DNA from: Bacteroidota bacterium
GTDB lineage: Bacteria > Bacteroidota > Bacteroidia > Cytophagales > Cyclobacteriaceae
Assembly (NCBI GenBank): GCA_016178785.1
Contig: JACOSO010000086.1
Location: 186,001-250,000, forward strand
DNA length: 64,000 nucleotides
Direction of reading: 5' to 3'
Shown here: positions 8,513-15,416 of the stretch, one piece after another
How the letters are laid out: each line of letters starts with the position of its first letter
Numbering within the stretch: position 1 is the stretch's first letter
Made by a program: the position numbers and the translations under genes
The notes under the pieces: generated by a model
What the model saw: the letters and a program-made list of their open reading frames with translations, nothing else
Told to the model about the DNA's origin: nothing
Databases searched by the model: none

Positions 8513-9228
8513 TCAGTCAGTTGCATTTCGAAAAGAGAAGCGAGTTTGCCTTTCAGAATTTTTTTTACTTGCTGCAAATCCTGAGTTGAATTTAATTCTT
8601 TTTCTATCGAAGTAACAGCTTTGTCGCTGATCCCACAAGGCACGATGTTATTGAAATAACTTAAATCCGTATTCACGTTCAATGCAAGCCCGTGCATAGT
8701 TACCCAGCGGCTGGTTTTCACGCCCATCGCGCAGATTTTTCTTGATTTTATTGGATTTTCAACGTCCAGCCATACACCCGTTAATCCTTTTATCCTTCCA
8801 GCTTCGATGTTGAATTCATTTAATGTTTGGATCACCGCTTCCTCCAGTGTGCGCATGTATTGGTGAATGTCAGTGAAAAAATTTTCAAGATCGACAATCG
8901 GATAAACCACTATTTGCCCCGGGCCATGATAAGTGATGTCGCCACCGCGATTGATGTTATAGAAACTTGCCCCGATGGATGCCAAATCTGTTCCAGGGAT
9001 GATTAGATTTTTTTCATCTCCGCTTTTGCCAAGCGTATACACGTGCGGATGCTCACAGAAAACTAAATAGTTGTTCGTTGCTAGTTGTTCGTTGTTTGGT
9101 CGATTTCGGTTTTCAGATTTGACCGCAAGAATTTTGTTAAACAAATCCGTTTGATAATCCCACGCCTGTTGATAATCAATCAGACCAAGATCGATAAATG
9201 TGGTTCGTTTGTTGAGATTAGAATTCAT
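8509..9228 (-). CDS. lipB: Lipoyl(octanoyl) transferase
   Basis: LipB transfers octanoate from acyl-ACP to the lipoyl domains of 2-oxoacid dehydrogenases and GcvH, a cytoplasmic reaction. The 239-residue protein has CEHPHVYTLGKSG (58-70), RGGDITYHGPGQ (94-105), the catalytic Lys in MGVKTSRW (Lys171) and the acyl-accepting Cys in VPCGISDKAV (Cys198). Residues 45-53 (NNEQLATNN), in the variable linker before the core, are encoded by a DNA repeat also present upstream of tpiA. The downstream hypothetical gene overlaps by 4 bp. Confidence 0.95.
   Translation of the reverse strand: MNSNLNKRTTFIDLGLIDYQQAWDYQTDLFNKILAVKSENRNRPNNEQLATNNYLVFCEHPHVYTLGKSGDEKNLIIPGTDLASIGASFYNINRGGDITYHGPGQIVVYPIVDLENFFTDIHQYMRTLEEAVIQTLNEFNIEAGRIKGLTGVWLDVENPIKSRKICAMGVKTSRWVTMHGLALNVNTDLSYFNNIVPCGISDKAVTSIEKELNSTQDLQQVKKILKGKLASLFEMQLTE
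9069..9100 (+). repeat. Word repeat inside lipB, related to 50481-50512
   Basis: Near-tandem copies of AGTTGTTCGTTG occur within lipB (lipB reads the opposite strand). By hand alignment about 25 of 32 positions match the intergenic repeat at 50481-50512, including the shared end CGTTGTTTGG. Confidence 0.6.
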
Positions 9229-9273
9229 TTGTGAAATACCTCAATCACAAACTCACTTTGGATCAAATTGGTT

Positions 9274-10272
9274 TCACTTCAGTTTCAACAACTCGTCTTT
9301 CAGGAAATTAATATTGTCAATCGAATCGGCATCAACGTTGTTTTCCTTTGCCAGGAAATATGAAATCCAATCGGTGAGGTGAATGAGATAATAGTATTGT
9401 TCAAGTAATGAAGCCCCCTCAGCTACAATGTCAATGATCGGGTTGGAACGCTTCTCAAAAATGTCGCGGCAGATCTCCATGCGCTTCTCCACCCGTTCAT
9501 GATCATGATCGGAATACAAATAGACTACTTGCGATTGCTGTAAAATATTTTCAGGAAAGTGCCAGCCCACGATTTCGTTGTGGTTCATCTCAGGAAAAGT
9601 ATTCACGTGCACCATCTGCTTCGAGTTCTCATTGATCTGATTTTGAAAACGAATAGCCATCGCCTTCAATCGTTCATCGCAATAAATGATAGGTAGTTTG
9701 CCGCGCAATTTTTTTGCGATCAATTCGGCCTCCGATTGAATTGCTTTTTCACCTCGATCCAAATATTCAATTGCATTTTCAGTCTCTTTGATGAATGCAG
9801 CACCAATCAAGTTGGTATGATAAAGCGCATAAAGCAACGAAGTCATCATATAGCCGAGCTGCGCCCGTGGGCTGGGCGAGCCCCCCGGCAACTGGATATA
9901 AAACAAATTGTATTCTTTGGCCAGCTCAAGCATTTTTCCTCCTGATGTCACACAAATAATGTGCGCGCGTTTGAGTAACCCTTTTTGCACTGCAGCTAAA
10001 GTTTCCTCGGTATTGCCACTATATGAACATGCAATGAAAAGTGTATGCGGACTTACAAACTGCGGAATGTTATATCCTTTTGAAACGGCAATTGGAATTG
10101 GCACGCGGCCAAAGGTAAGAGACTCGACCAAGTTCGCACCGATGCCTGAGCCACCCATGCCCGTAATAAGAATGTTTCGAATGTCACTGCCCGGGCGAAC
10201 CAAGTCCATACTTTGACCAAGCTTTAGTGCGTGTGAGAGTTGCTGCGTAAAGCCTTCAATGAGTTTCTTCAT
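9274..10272 (-). CDS. Bifunctional phosphoglucose/phosphomannose isomerase
   Basis: 332 residues with two SIS domains. The first carries ITGMGGSGIGANLVESL (about 35-51) and the Ser/Thr phosphate loop CSYSGNTEET (about 82-91). The C-terminal half has FPEMNHNEIVGW, the signature of the archaeal/Bacteroidota PGI/PMI family, where Glu and His act in proton transfer. It interconverts glucose-6-P or mannose-6-P with fructose-6-P in the cytoplasm. It starts head-to-head with the YraN gene. Confidence 0.9.
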   Translation of the reverse strand: MKKLIEGFTQQLSHALKLGQSMDLVRPGSDIRNILITGMGGSGIGANLVESLTFGRVPIPIAVSKGYNIPQFVSPHTLFIACSYSGNTEETLAAVQKGLLKRAHIICVTSGGKMLELAKEYNLFYIQLPGGSPSPRAQLGYMMTSLLYALYHTNLIGAAFIKETENAIEYLDRGEKAIQSEAELIAKKLRGKLPIIYCDERLKAMAIRFQNQINENSKQMVHVNTFPEMNHNEIVGWHFPENILQQSQVVYLYSDHDHERVEKRMEICRDIFEKRSNPIIDIVAEGASLLEQYYYLIHLTDWISYFLAKENNVDADSIDNINFLKDELLKLK

Positions 10273-10312
10273 TCTTTATTTTAAATTGAGTGCCAAAGGT
10301 AAAATAAAACCC

Positions 10313-10666
10313 GTGAGCGATAAAATTAAAAAGGGAAAGGAAGGCGAAATGCTTGCAGCCGATTTTTTAGTGGGCAAAGGGTTTGAAATCATTGCACGAA
10401 ACTACAGACACAAGCGCTCCGAAATCGATTTAATTGTGAAGAAAAACAACTGGCTGATTTTTGTGGAGGTGAAAATGCGCAGCTCAGATGCTTACGGCTA
10501 CCCCGAAGATTTTGTGGACTACAAAAAAGCAAAAAACATCATTGACGGAGCAGAAGAATACACCTATCAGCAAAACTGGCAAGGCAATGTGAGGTATGAT
10601 ATTGTTTCCATTCTCGAGCAGCAGGGTGAACGAGAGATTGTGCATATTGAAGATGCGTTTTATTGA
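10313..10666 (+). CDS. YraN/UPF0102 family nuclease-fold protein
   Basis: 117 residues from the GTG at 10313, the usual family length. The longer frame from 10259 would overlap the start of the divergent isomerase gene and adds an unrelated tail. The restriction-endonuclease-like core is clear: GKEGEMLAADFL, GFEIIARNYR, the metal-binding pattern SEIDLIV followed by LIFVEVKMR, and DIVSI near the end. The family is thought to act on DNA or Holliday junctions, but its role is not settled. Confidence 0.85.
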   Translation: MSDKIKKGKEGEMLAADFLVGKGFEIIARNYRHKRSEIDLIVKKNNWLIFVEVKMRSSDAYGYPEDFVDYKKAKNIIDGAEEYTYQQNWQGNVRYDIVSILEQQGEREIVHIEDAFY

Positions 10667-10731
10667 AATAATTTCTTTTTAATGAAAGTAAATAGCAATT
10701 TTAAAGAAGCGATCAGGTTTATTTTGTTTCA

Positions 10732-10753
10732 AATTTGATTTCGAAATCAAATT
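10732..10753. promoter_or_regulatory. 22-bp perfect palindrome in front of an ATG
   Basis: The half-site AATTTGATTTC is followed directly by its reverse complement. The palindrome ends 5 bp before the ATG at 10759, where it could be an operator or fold over the ribosome-binding region. By a simple 4^-11 estimate a match this long is unlikely by chance in 64 kb, even allowing for AT richness. Confidence 0.5.
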
Positions 10754-10758
10754 GAATT

Positions 10759-11373
10759 ATGGGGAAGAAAGATAAACGCGTAGATGCTTATATCGCTAAG
10801 TCGGCTGAGTTTGCAAAACCTATCCTCACGCACTTGCGTGCACTTGTGCACAAGGGATGTCCCGAAGTAGAGGAAAAAATAAAATGGGGAATGCCGAGCT
10901 TTGAATACAAAGGTGTGATGTGCGGAATGGCCGCTTTCAAACAGCATTGCTCATTCGGTTTTTGGAAATATTTGCTGATGAATGACCCGAAGGGAATCCT
11001 CACTGCAAGAAATGATGGCGGGAGTATGGGCAACTTCGACAGAATTACCTCATTGAAAGATTTGCCCTCGGATAAAATTCTTTTGGTTTTCATCAAGCAG
11101 GCAGTAGAACTGAACGACAAGGAAATCAAACGGCCTGTAAAAGTCACTGCGAAAGGCTCAAAGACTATTTCTACGCCACCCTATTTTCAAAAAGTCTTAA
11201 ACAAAGACAAACTCGCGAACGAAGTTTTTAAAAACTTCAGTTATACGAACAAGAAAGACTACATCGAATGGTTTGAAGAAGCTAAAACGGAGGAGACTCG
11301 CAGCAAAAGAATGGTCCAGGCTCTGAAATGGATTGCCGAAGGAAAAGGAAGAAACTGGAAGTACCAACGGTAG
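10759..11373 (+). CDS. DUF1801/OmdA-type (YdeI family) protein
   Basis: 204 residues. The N-terminal half is DUF1801-like (YIAKSAEFAKPILTHLRAL, then CPEVEEKIKWGMPSFEYKG). The C-terminal half is the bacteriocin-protection OmdA/YdeI type (YFQKVLNKDKLANEVFKN, then YIEWFEEAKTEETRSKRM). The two-part layout is usual for YdeI relatives in Bacteroidota. The molecular activity is not established. A 22-bp palindrome sits directly upstream, and the stop codon opens a word-repeat intergenic region. Confidence 0.8.
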   Translation: MGKKDKRVDAYIAKSAEFAKPILTHLRALVHKGCPEVEEKIKWGMPSFEYKGVMCGMAAFKQHCSFGFWKYLLMNDPKGILTARNDGGSMGNFDRITSLKDLPSDKILLVFIKQAVELNDKEIKRPVKVTAKGSKTISTPPYFQKVLNKDKLANEVFKNFSYTNKKDYIEWFEEAKTEETRSKRMVQALKWIAEGKGRNWKYQR

Positions 11374-11471
11374 TTAATCGTTATTAGTTAATCGTTAATC
11401 GGGATTCCTTTGTTGCTGATGCATTTTAAAATTAAATTCACTTGCAATTAACGTTTAACGATTAACGAACT
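11371..11471. repeat. Intergenic word-hairpin, GTTAATCG type
   Basis: It fills the whole gap from the upstream stop to the Rieske start. The left side is GTTAATCG repeated with variations, and the right side carries its complement. A perfect 12-bp pair is GTTAATCGTTAA (11387-11398) with TTAACGATTAAC (11455-11466). Confidence 0.65.
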
Positions 11472-11792
11472 ATGGATTGGATTAAAATTTTTGAAAGCAC
11501 CTCTGATGCTGAAAAAGTTTTGACCGAAAACAAGCCGAAACTTTTGAGGGTGAATGGAAGAAGCATATGTTTAGTAAAACAAAACGGAAAAATTTTTGCT
11601 GTACAAAATAATTGCACACACAGCGAAGGTTCACTACATCTGGGCAAGGTAAATTTGTTAGGTGATTTGGTTTGTCCGCTGCATCAACACCAATACAATC
11701 TGAAAACAGGCCGTGAGGTTGATCAGCGTAGTGCGGACTTAGAAAGTTTTCCGATCTGCGAAAGTGAAGAAGGAATTTTTATTGGCATTTGA
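11472..11792 (+). CDS. Rieske [2Fe-2S] ferredoxin-like protein
   Basis: 106 residues, cytoplasmic. The two cluster motifs are CTH (in NNCTHSEGSL, about 45-54) and CPLHQH (about 72-77), spaced as in small Rieske ferredoxins of the NirD/BphF type. The length fits a stand-alone Rieske domain, which would serve as an electron carrier. No partner oxygenase or reductase is adjacent. Its stop codon abuts the stop of the convergent aldo/keto reductase with no gap. Confidence 0.85.
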   Translation: MDWIKIFESTSDAEKVLTENKPKLLRVNGRSICLVKQNGKIFAVQNNCTHSEGSLHLGKVNLLGDLVCPLHQHQYNLKTGREVDQRSADLESFPICESEEGIFIGI

Positions 11793-12665
11793 TCAATCCA
11801 CATCTTTTCCTCTCACCCACTTCAGCATCTCAAACCAATCTTGTCGGTCAAGGTTTACATTGACTGACTTCGCAGCCTCAATAATTCGCTCGGGCTTTGT
11901 AGTACCAACGATCGGGAAAATATTCGAAGGATGTTTAAGCAACCACGCCAATGCCAACTGACTGTATGAAGCATCGTATTTTGTTGCCACGCTAAAAACT
12001 TCTCGTTCACCTGCCATTAATTTTCCACCGGCTAAAGGTGACCACGCCATGGGCGAAACACCAAGTTCAAGCATTAGATCTAGATCGCCATTGAAAAAAG
12101 GATCAATCCGCGAAAGTGAGATTTCAATTTGATTTGTCACCAAAGGAAAAGACAAATGTTTTTGCAACATCGTAAACTGACTTGGAGTGAAATTCGAAAC
12201 ACCAAAATGTAGCACTTTGCCTTGTTGCCTCAGTTGACCAAAAGCCTCCGCAACTTCGTGTGGATTAAGCAAAGGGTCGGGCCGATGAATGAGTAACAGA
12301 TCGATCCTGTCGGTGTGCAACATCTTCAGCGAATTCTCTGCAGACCAAATGATGTGCTCTTTTGAAGTGTCGTAATGCTGAATTCTTGACGCAGGTCTTT
12401 TTGTCGATGGGAATTTAATTCCACACTTGGTGATCAATTCGATCTTGTTTCGAAGCGAAGAATTTTTTGCAAGCAATTGCCCGAATCTTTCTTCATTGCT
12501 GTGATCACCATAAATATCGGCATGATCAAAGCTGGTGATGCCCTGCTCTAAGGAAACTTGTGTCAATCGTTCTACTGTTTCTGACGAGACATTCTGCCAT
12601 CGCCATGCGCCCGCAATGACCCGTGAAAACGTTGGTCCTTGCGCGTGAGTCTTTCTTTTCTCCAC
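11793..12665 (-). CDS. Aldo/keto reductase
   Basis: 290 residues, TIM-barrel NADPH-dependent oxidoreductase similar to the YdhF/DUF-type AKR group. Visible motifs are FDHADIYGDHSNEERFG (catalytic Asp/Tyr, about 46-62), ITKCGIK (catalytic Lys), DLLLIHRPDPL (His), the LHFGVSNFTPSQF strand and the C-terminal cofactor region PIVGTTKPERI. The start is GTG at 12665, 2 bp after the upstream gene's stop, so they are probably co-transcribed. The substrate is unknown. Confidence 0.9.
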   Translation of the reverse strand: MEKRKTHAQGPTFSRVIAGAWRWQNVSSETVERLTQVSLEQGITSFDHADIYGDHSNEERFGQLLAKNSSLRNKIELITKCGIKFPSTKRPASRIQHYDTSKEHIIWSAENSLKMLHTDRIDLLLIHRPDPLLNPHEVAEAFGQLRQQGKVLHFGVSNFTPSQFTMLQKHLSFPLVTNQIEISLSRIDPFFNGDLDLMLELGVSPMAWSPLAGGKLMAGEREVFSVATKYDASYSQLALAWLLKHPSNIFPIVGTTKPERIIEAAKSVNVNLDRQDWFEMLKWVRGKDVD

Positions 12666-12667
12666 GA

Positions 12668-12979
12668 TTATTTAGACTGGTGTTGAAAGCATTTTCCGTT
12701 TTTGTTGCTCGTCATGCGTTTGCATTGCGTGCCATCGGCAGTTGTGCCTGTGCATTGGGCCTTCTTGTCTTTCAAATGTTCATCAGGTTTGCACATGGCG
12801 CAGGCTGTCCTCTTAGTTTTCTTTGCATCGGCTAATTCCATACCGCTGGCATCCCCTGAAAGTTTGCAATCGGCTGTGTGGTATTTTTCACCTTTAGAGG
12901 AGGCATAAACGGTCTGTGCTTTTGTATTGATGGCGAATGCGGCCACCAAAAACAAGGTAAGGATCAAAAGTTTTTTCAT
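12668..12979 (-). CDS. Small secreted cysteine-rich protein (DUF5763-like zinc motif)
   Basis: 103 residues. A clear signal peptide (MKKLLILTLFLVAAFAINTKAQ) leads to two possible metal sites: YHTADCKLS...ACAMCKP (about 33-65), similar to the Ada/YHxxxC type, and CTGTTADGTQCKR...GKCFQHQ (about 76-101), which matches the CxxxTxxGxxCxR...CxxH pattern of DUF5763. A periplasmic metal-binding or structural role is possible. It is co-directional with the aldo/keto reductase, 2 bp apart. Confidence 0.75.
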   Translation of the reverse strand: MKKLLILTLFLVAAFAINTKAQTVYASSKGEKYHTADCKLSGDASGMELADAKKTKRTACAMCKPDEHLKDKKAQCTGTTADGTQCKRMTSNKNGKCFQHQSK

Positions 12980-13000
12980 AGGTTGATTTGCTTGACGTTC

Positions 13001-13014
13001 TACTTTCGAAAGTA
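13001..13014. promoter_or_regulatory. 14-bp palindrome overlapping a -7-like element
   Basis: TACTTTCGAAAGTA is perfectly palindromic and lies 21 bp upstream of the ATG at 12979. On the minus strand its first half, TACTTTCG, is one base from TAnnTTTG. A 14-bp palindrome is expected a few times per window by chance, so this is weak. Confidence 0.25.
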
Positions 13015-13103
13015 ATTCTTTTAAGAAGACTGAAAAAATAAAATTCGCATTACAGTACTGCGGACGATCGATGCATTAGCAGCGAATTGACTACTTTTAC
13101 CGA

Positions 13104-13574
13104 ATGATCGAGTGGGTGATTGTGATATCGCTGATAGTGTTTGGCCTTGCGCTGATTGTGGCAGAAATTATTTTTGTGCCTGGTACTACCCTGGTTGGTG
13201 TCCTGGGCTTTGGATTTTTGATTCTGGGCACGGGTTTGAGTTTCCGCTATTTTGGAAGCACAATCGGGTGGATTACTGTTGGTAGTACAACAATTTCTTC
13301 AGCGGTCATATTATATTATTCCTTTTCTGCTAACGTTTGGGGAAAATTCTCTTTGAAAACGTCCAACAAAGGCAAAGTAAATGAGGGCGAACTTGATCAG
13401 CTTTCTGTTGGAACGGAAGGGCAGACAACGTCAACACTTCGGCCAATCGGCAAGGCAGAGATCAATAACAAAACATACGAAGTAAAAACTTTAGGCGAAT
13501 ATTTAGACACCGGTAAGCGCATTCGTATAATTAAAATTTTATCAAATCAAATTTTTGTAGAACCTATAAACTAA
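13104..13574 (+). CDS. NfeD-like membrane protein
   Basis: 156 residues. Two to three transmembrane segments (about 2-75: [48 protein letters not shown]) are followed by a soluble OB-like domain with [19 protein letters not shown] and a C-terminal [15 protein letters not shown]. This is the short NfeD type that pairs with flotillins. The flotillin gene starts 4 bp downstream, so they form the usual nfeD-floA operon acting in membrane microdomain organisation. Confidence 0.9.
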   Translation: MIEWVIVISLIVFGLALIVAEIIFVPGTTLVGVLGFGFLILGTGLSFRYFGSTIGWITVGSTTISSAVILYYSFSANVWGKFSLKTSNKGKVNEGELDQLSVGTEGQTTSTLRPIGKAEINNKTYEVKTLGEYLDTGKRIRIIKILSNQIFVEPIN

Positions 13575-13578
13575 AACT

Positions 13579-14568
13579 ATGGAAGGTCTATTCTTTATTT
13601 TCATTGTGTTCATTTCGATCATCGCATTCTTCATGTTCATGTATTTCGTGCCTGTAGGTTTGTGGATCACTGCGATTTTTGCCGGAGTAAAAGTCACGAT
13701 CGGTGAGCTGATCGGGATGCGCATACGCAAAGTGCCACCAAGTGTTATTGTGAATTCACTTATCACGGCCACAAAAGCGGGATTGCAAGTAACCACTCGC
13801 GAACTTGAAACACACTATTTAGCTGGAGGTGATGTGCCTAATGTAATCCGCGCACTTATTTCGGCCGACAAAGCCAATATCAGTTTAAGTTTCAAACAAG
13901 CAACTGCCATCAACCTGGCTGGTCGCGATGTGTTTGAAGCTGTGCAAATTTCTGTAAACCCCAAAGTAATTAACACACCTAAAGTAGCTGGGGTGGCCTC
14001 TGATGGTATTCAGCTGATTGCAGTAGCGAGAGTTACTGTTCGCGCCAGCATTGCTCAATTAGTAGGTGGTGCCGGTGAAGAAACAATTTTAGCTCGTGTG
14101 GGTGAAGGTATTGTTACCTCAATCGGTTCAGCCAAGTCGCACAAGGAAGTGTTGGAAAACCCTGATAAGATTTCGAAGCTTGTATTATCACGCGGATTGG
14201 ACGCGGGAACTGCGTTTGAAATTCTTTCGATCGATATTGCTGATGTTGACGTTGGTGCAAACATCGGTGCGAAACTTCAGACTGACCAAGCTGCTGCCGA
14301 TTTGAGAGTGGCAGAAGCAAAAGCAGAAGAGCGCAGAGCGATGGCAGTGGCAGTTGAACAAGAAATGAAGGCCAAAGCGCAGGAAGCGCGCGCTAAAGTG
14401 ATCGAAGCTGAAGCTGAGATTCCCAAAGCAATTGCACAAGCGTTTTTAAATGGGAATTTGGGTGTGATGGATTATTACAAAATGCAAAACGTACAAGCCG
14501 ATACTGAAATGCGTCAGTCGATTTCAGGTTCAGGCAAGGGAAGTGGAACTCCAAATCCGCAAAAGTAA
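13579..14568 (+). CDS. floA: Flotillin-like protein FloA
   Basis: 329 residues. One N-terminal hydrophobic hairpin (about 3-38) leads to an SPFH-type domain with [31 protein letters not shown] and [15 protein letters not shown], then an Ala/Glu-rich coiled coil (about 240-295, [19 protein letters not shown] and repeats) and a Gly/Ser tail. These are the features of FloA/UPF0365, which forms membrane-associated lipid-raft-like assemblies. It is preceded by nfeD and followed by a strong terminator. Confidence 0.95.
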   Translation: MEGLFFIFIVFISIIAFFMFMYFVPVGLWITAIFAGVKVTIGELIGMRIRKVPPSVIVNSLITATKAGLQVTTRELETHYLAGGDVPNVIRALISADKANISLSFKQATAINLAGRDVFEAVQISVNPKVINTPKVAGVASDGIQLIAVARVTVRASIAQLVGGAGEETILARVGEGIVTSIGSAKSHKEVLENPDKISKLVLSRGLDAGTAFEILSIDIADVDVGANIGAKLQTDQAAADLRVAEAKAEERRAMAVAVEQEMKAKAQEARAKVIEAEAEIPKAIAQAFLNGNLGVMDYYKMQNVQADTEMRQSISGSGKGSGTPNPQK

Positions 14569-14589
14569 TCCAACAAAGAATTTAAAATG

Positions 14590-14613
14590 AAGTCCTCGAA
14601 AGAGGACTTTTTT
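14590..14613 (+). terminator. Terminator of the nfeD-floA operon
   Basis: An 8-bp perfect stem AAGTCCTC with GAGGACTT, a GAAA tetraloop and a T run, 22 bp after the floA stop. Confidence 0.9.
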
Positions 14614-14615
14614 GT

Positions 14616-14861
14616 TTATAGACTCAATTTGATTTGATCAGAATAAAATTTCATTCTCGAATGCGAACGATCAAGCAAATCGATTTTGTCGATCATAGCT
14701 TTTTTGTGGTTGACAAAAACTTCCACGTAGTCATTACCCAATAAATACAAATTTACTTTGTGGCGGTAGTACCGGATGGCAGTAACAAAGGTGGCGTGCT
14801 GATAAAGTTTATGAACTTTTTCATCTAAAGGATATTTTCGCAACTCAGCCCAAGAAATCAT
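14616..14861 (-). CDS. Conserved small hypothetical protein
   Basis: 81 residues from the ATG at 14861 (MISWAELRKYPLD). The open frame extends further upstream to 15089 but there it only translates the displaced tRNA fragment and the GIY-YIG gene in another frame, so the longer start was rejected. The protein is short and basic, with Tyr and His clusters (HKLYQHATFVTAIRYYRHK) and the pattern NLYLLGNDYVEVFVNHKK. No domain recognised and no signal peptide. Confidence 0.6.
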   Translation of the reverse strand: MISWAELRKYPLDEKVHKLYQHATFVTAIRYYRHKVNLYLLGNDYVEVFVNHKKAMIDKIDLLDRSHSRMKFYSDQIKLSL

Positions 14862-14888
14862 GAATCGAAGATACAAAAAAACAAAAAA

Positions 14889-14935
14889 CCTCACGGAAGG
14901 CTTTTGAATTTTTAGAGCGAAAGACGGGGCTCGAA
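14889..14935 (-). repeat. Displaced tRNA-His 3' end plus degenerate terminator (repeat copy A)
   Basis: 47 bp, aligned by hand to 15246-15293 with a few substitutions and one indel. On the minus strand it reads TTCGAGCCCCGTCTTTC, the T-arm and acceptor 3' strand of tRNA-His, followed by the same spacer and a weakened terminator stem. It has no upstream tRNA half, so it is a remnant. Confidence 0.8.
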
Positions 14936-14965
14936 TGCCGTCCTTCAGGACGAACATCCTCGTGG

Positions 14966-15232
14966 CTATGCCACGGGACCCGCTTCCAATTTCTGAATGA
15001 ATTCCATCATCCTTTTCGAAGATTTCAAGTTCTTTAGTTTCTTCTCCAGTTTCATGGCTGCGCTTCGAGAATCGACTTTCATATTCCAAAATATTTTCCA
15101 GGGAGTCTTTTTACTCGTGTATTTTTCAGAACCAGCATTATGCCTTGCCAATCGTTTGATCAAATCATTAGTTTGACCAATGTAGAATGAGCCATCTTTT
15201 TCAGACTGAAGGATGTAAACGTAAAATTCCAA
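14966..15232 (-). CDS. GIY-YIG single-domain endonuclease (UPF0213/URI-like)
   Basis: 88 residues. The GIY-YIG fold opens with FYVYILQSEKDGSFYIGQTND (about 3-23; the GIY and YIG positions appear as VYI and YIG), followed by the catalytic Arg in LIKRLARHNAG and the Glu in MKLEKKLK. No second domain. The start is TTG at 15232, or possibly ATT at 15238; there is no ATG, and the start overlaps the terminator of tRNA-His, so expression may rely on readthrough. The gene lies between two copies of the tRNA 3' end, suggesting a small mobile or homing-like unit. Confidence 0.85.
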   Translation of the reverse strand: MEFYVYILQSEKDGSFYIGQTNDLIKRLARHNAGSEKYTSKKTPWKIFWNMKVDSRSAAMKLEKKLKNLKSSKRMMEFIQKLEAGPVA

Positions 15233-15238
15233 AGCAAT

Positions 15239-15264
15239 AAAAAAACCTCACGAAGAGGCTTTTG
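15239..15264 (-). terminator. Terminator of tRNA-His
   Basis: On the minus strand AAAGCCTC, loop TTCGT, GAGG, then a run of seven T. The same structure, weakened, is present in repeat copy A. The GIY-YIG start codon is inside or next to its T tract. Confidence 0.75.
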
Positions 15265-15293
15265 AATTTTTAGGGTGAAAGACGGGGCTCGAA
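15246..15293 (-). repeat. tRNA-His 3' end plus terminator (repeat copy B)
   Basis: 48 bp covering the tRNA terminator stem and the T-arm/acceptor 3' half of the intact tRNA-His gene. It is the intact partner of copy A at 14889-14935; the spacing between copies is 357 bp. Confidence 0.8.
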
Positions 15294-15348
15294 CCCGCGA
15301 CCTCCAGAATCACAATCTGGCGTTCTAACCAACTGAACTACATTCACC
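15274..15348 (-). tRNA. tRNA-His (anticodon GTG)
   Basis: A complete cloverleaf can be drawn. The extra 5' G(-1) faces C73, which is diagnostic for tRNA-His. The D-arm is GTTC/GAAC, the anticodon stem CCAGA/TCTGG encloses TTGTGAT, and the T-arm is CGCGGGTTCGAGCCCCG. The acceptor stem has one T6-T67 mismatch. CCA is not encoded. Its 3' end is duplicated downstream around a GIY-YIG gene. Confidence 0.95.
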
Positions 15349-15355
15349 GTTTCCC

Positions 15356-15371
15356 CCCGATTGCTATCGGG
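15356..15371. repeat. Short hairpin CCCGAT-TGCT-ATCGGG
   Basis: 6-bp perfect arms with a 4-base loop, just upstream of tRNA-His. From memory this motif is scattered between genes in Bacteroidota; only this full copy was seen in the window. Confidence 0.4.
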
Positions 15372-15416
15372 ATTAGGGAGGGCAAAGGTAGCGAGGCCGA
15401 ATGAAAATGCAAACTC

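Noticed and set aside
11371..11471. Possible CRISPR-like short repeats
   Set aside because: The repeated units are about 8 bp, nearly contiguous and form one hairpin; there are no regular spacers and no cas genes.
14862..15089. N-terminal extension of the minus-strand frame ending at 14616
   Set aside because: These codons translate the displaced tRNA fragment and the GIY-YIG gene in another frame. The ATG at 14861 gives a compact 81-aa product.
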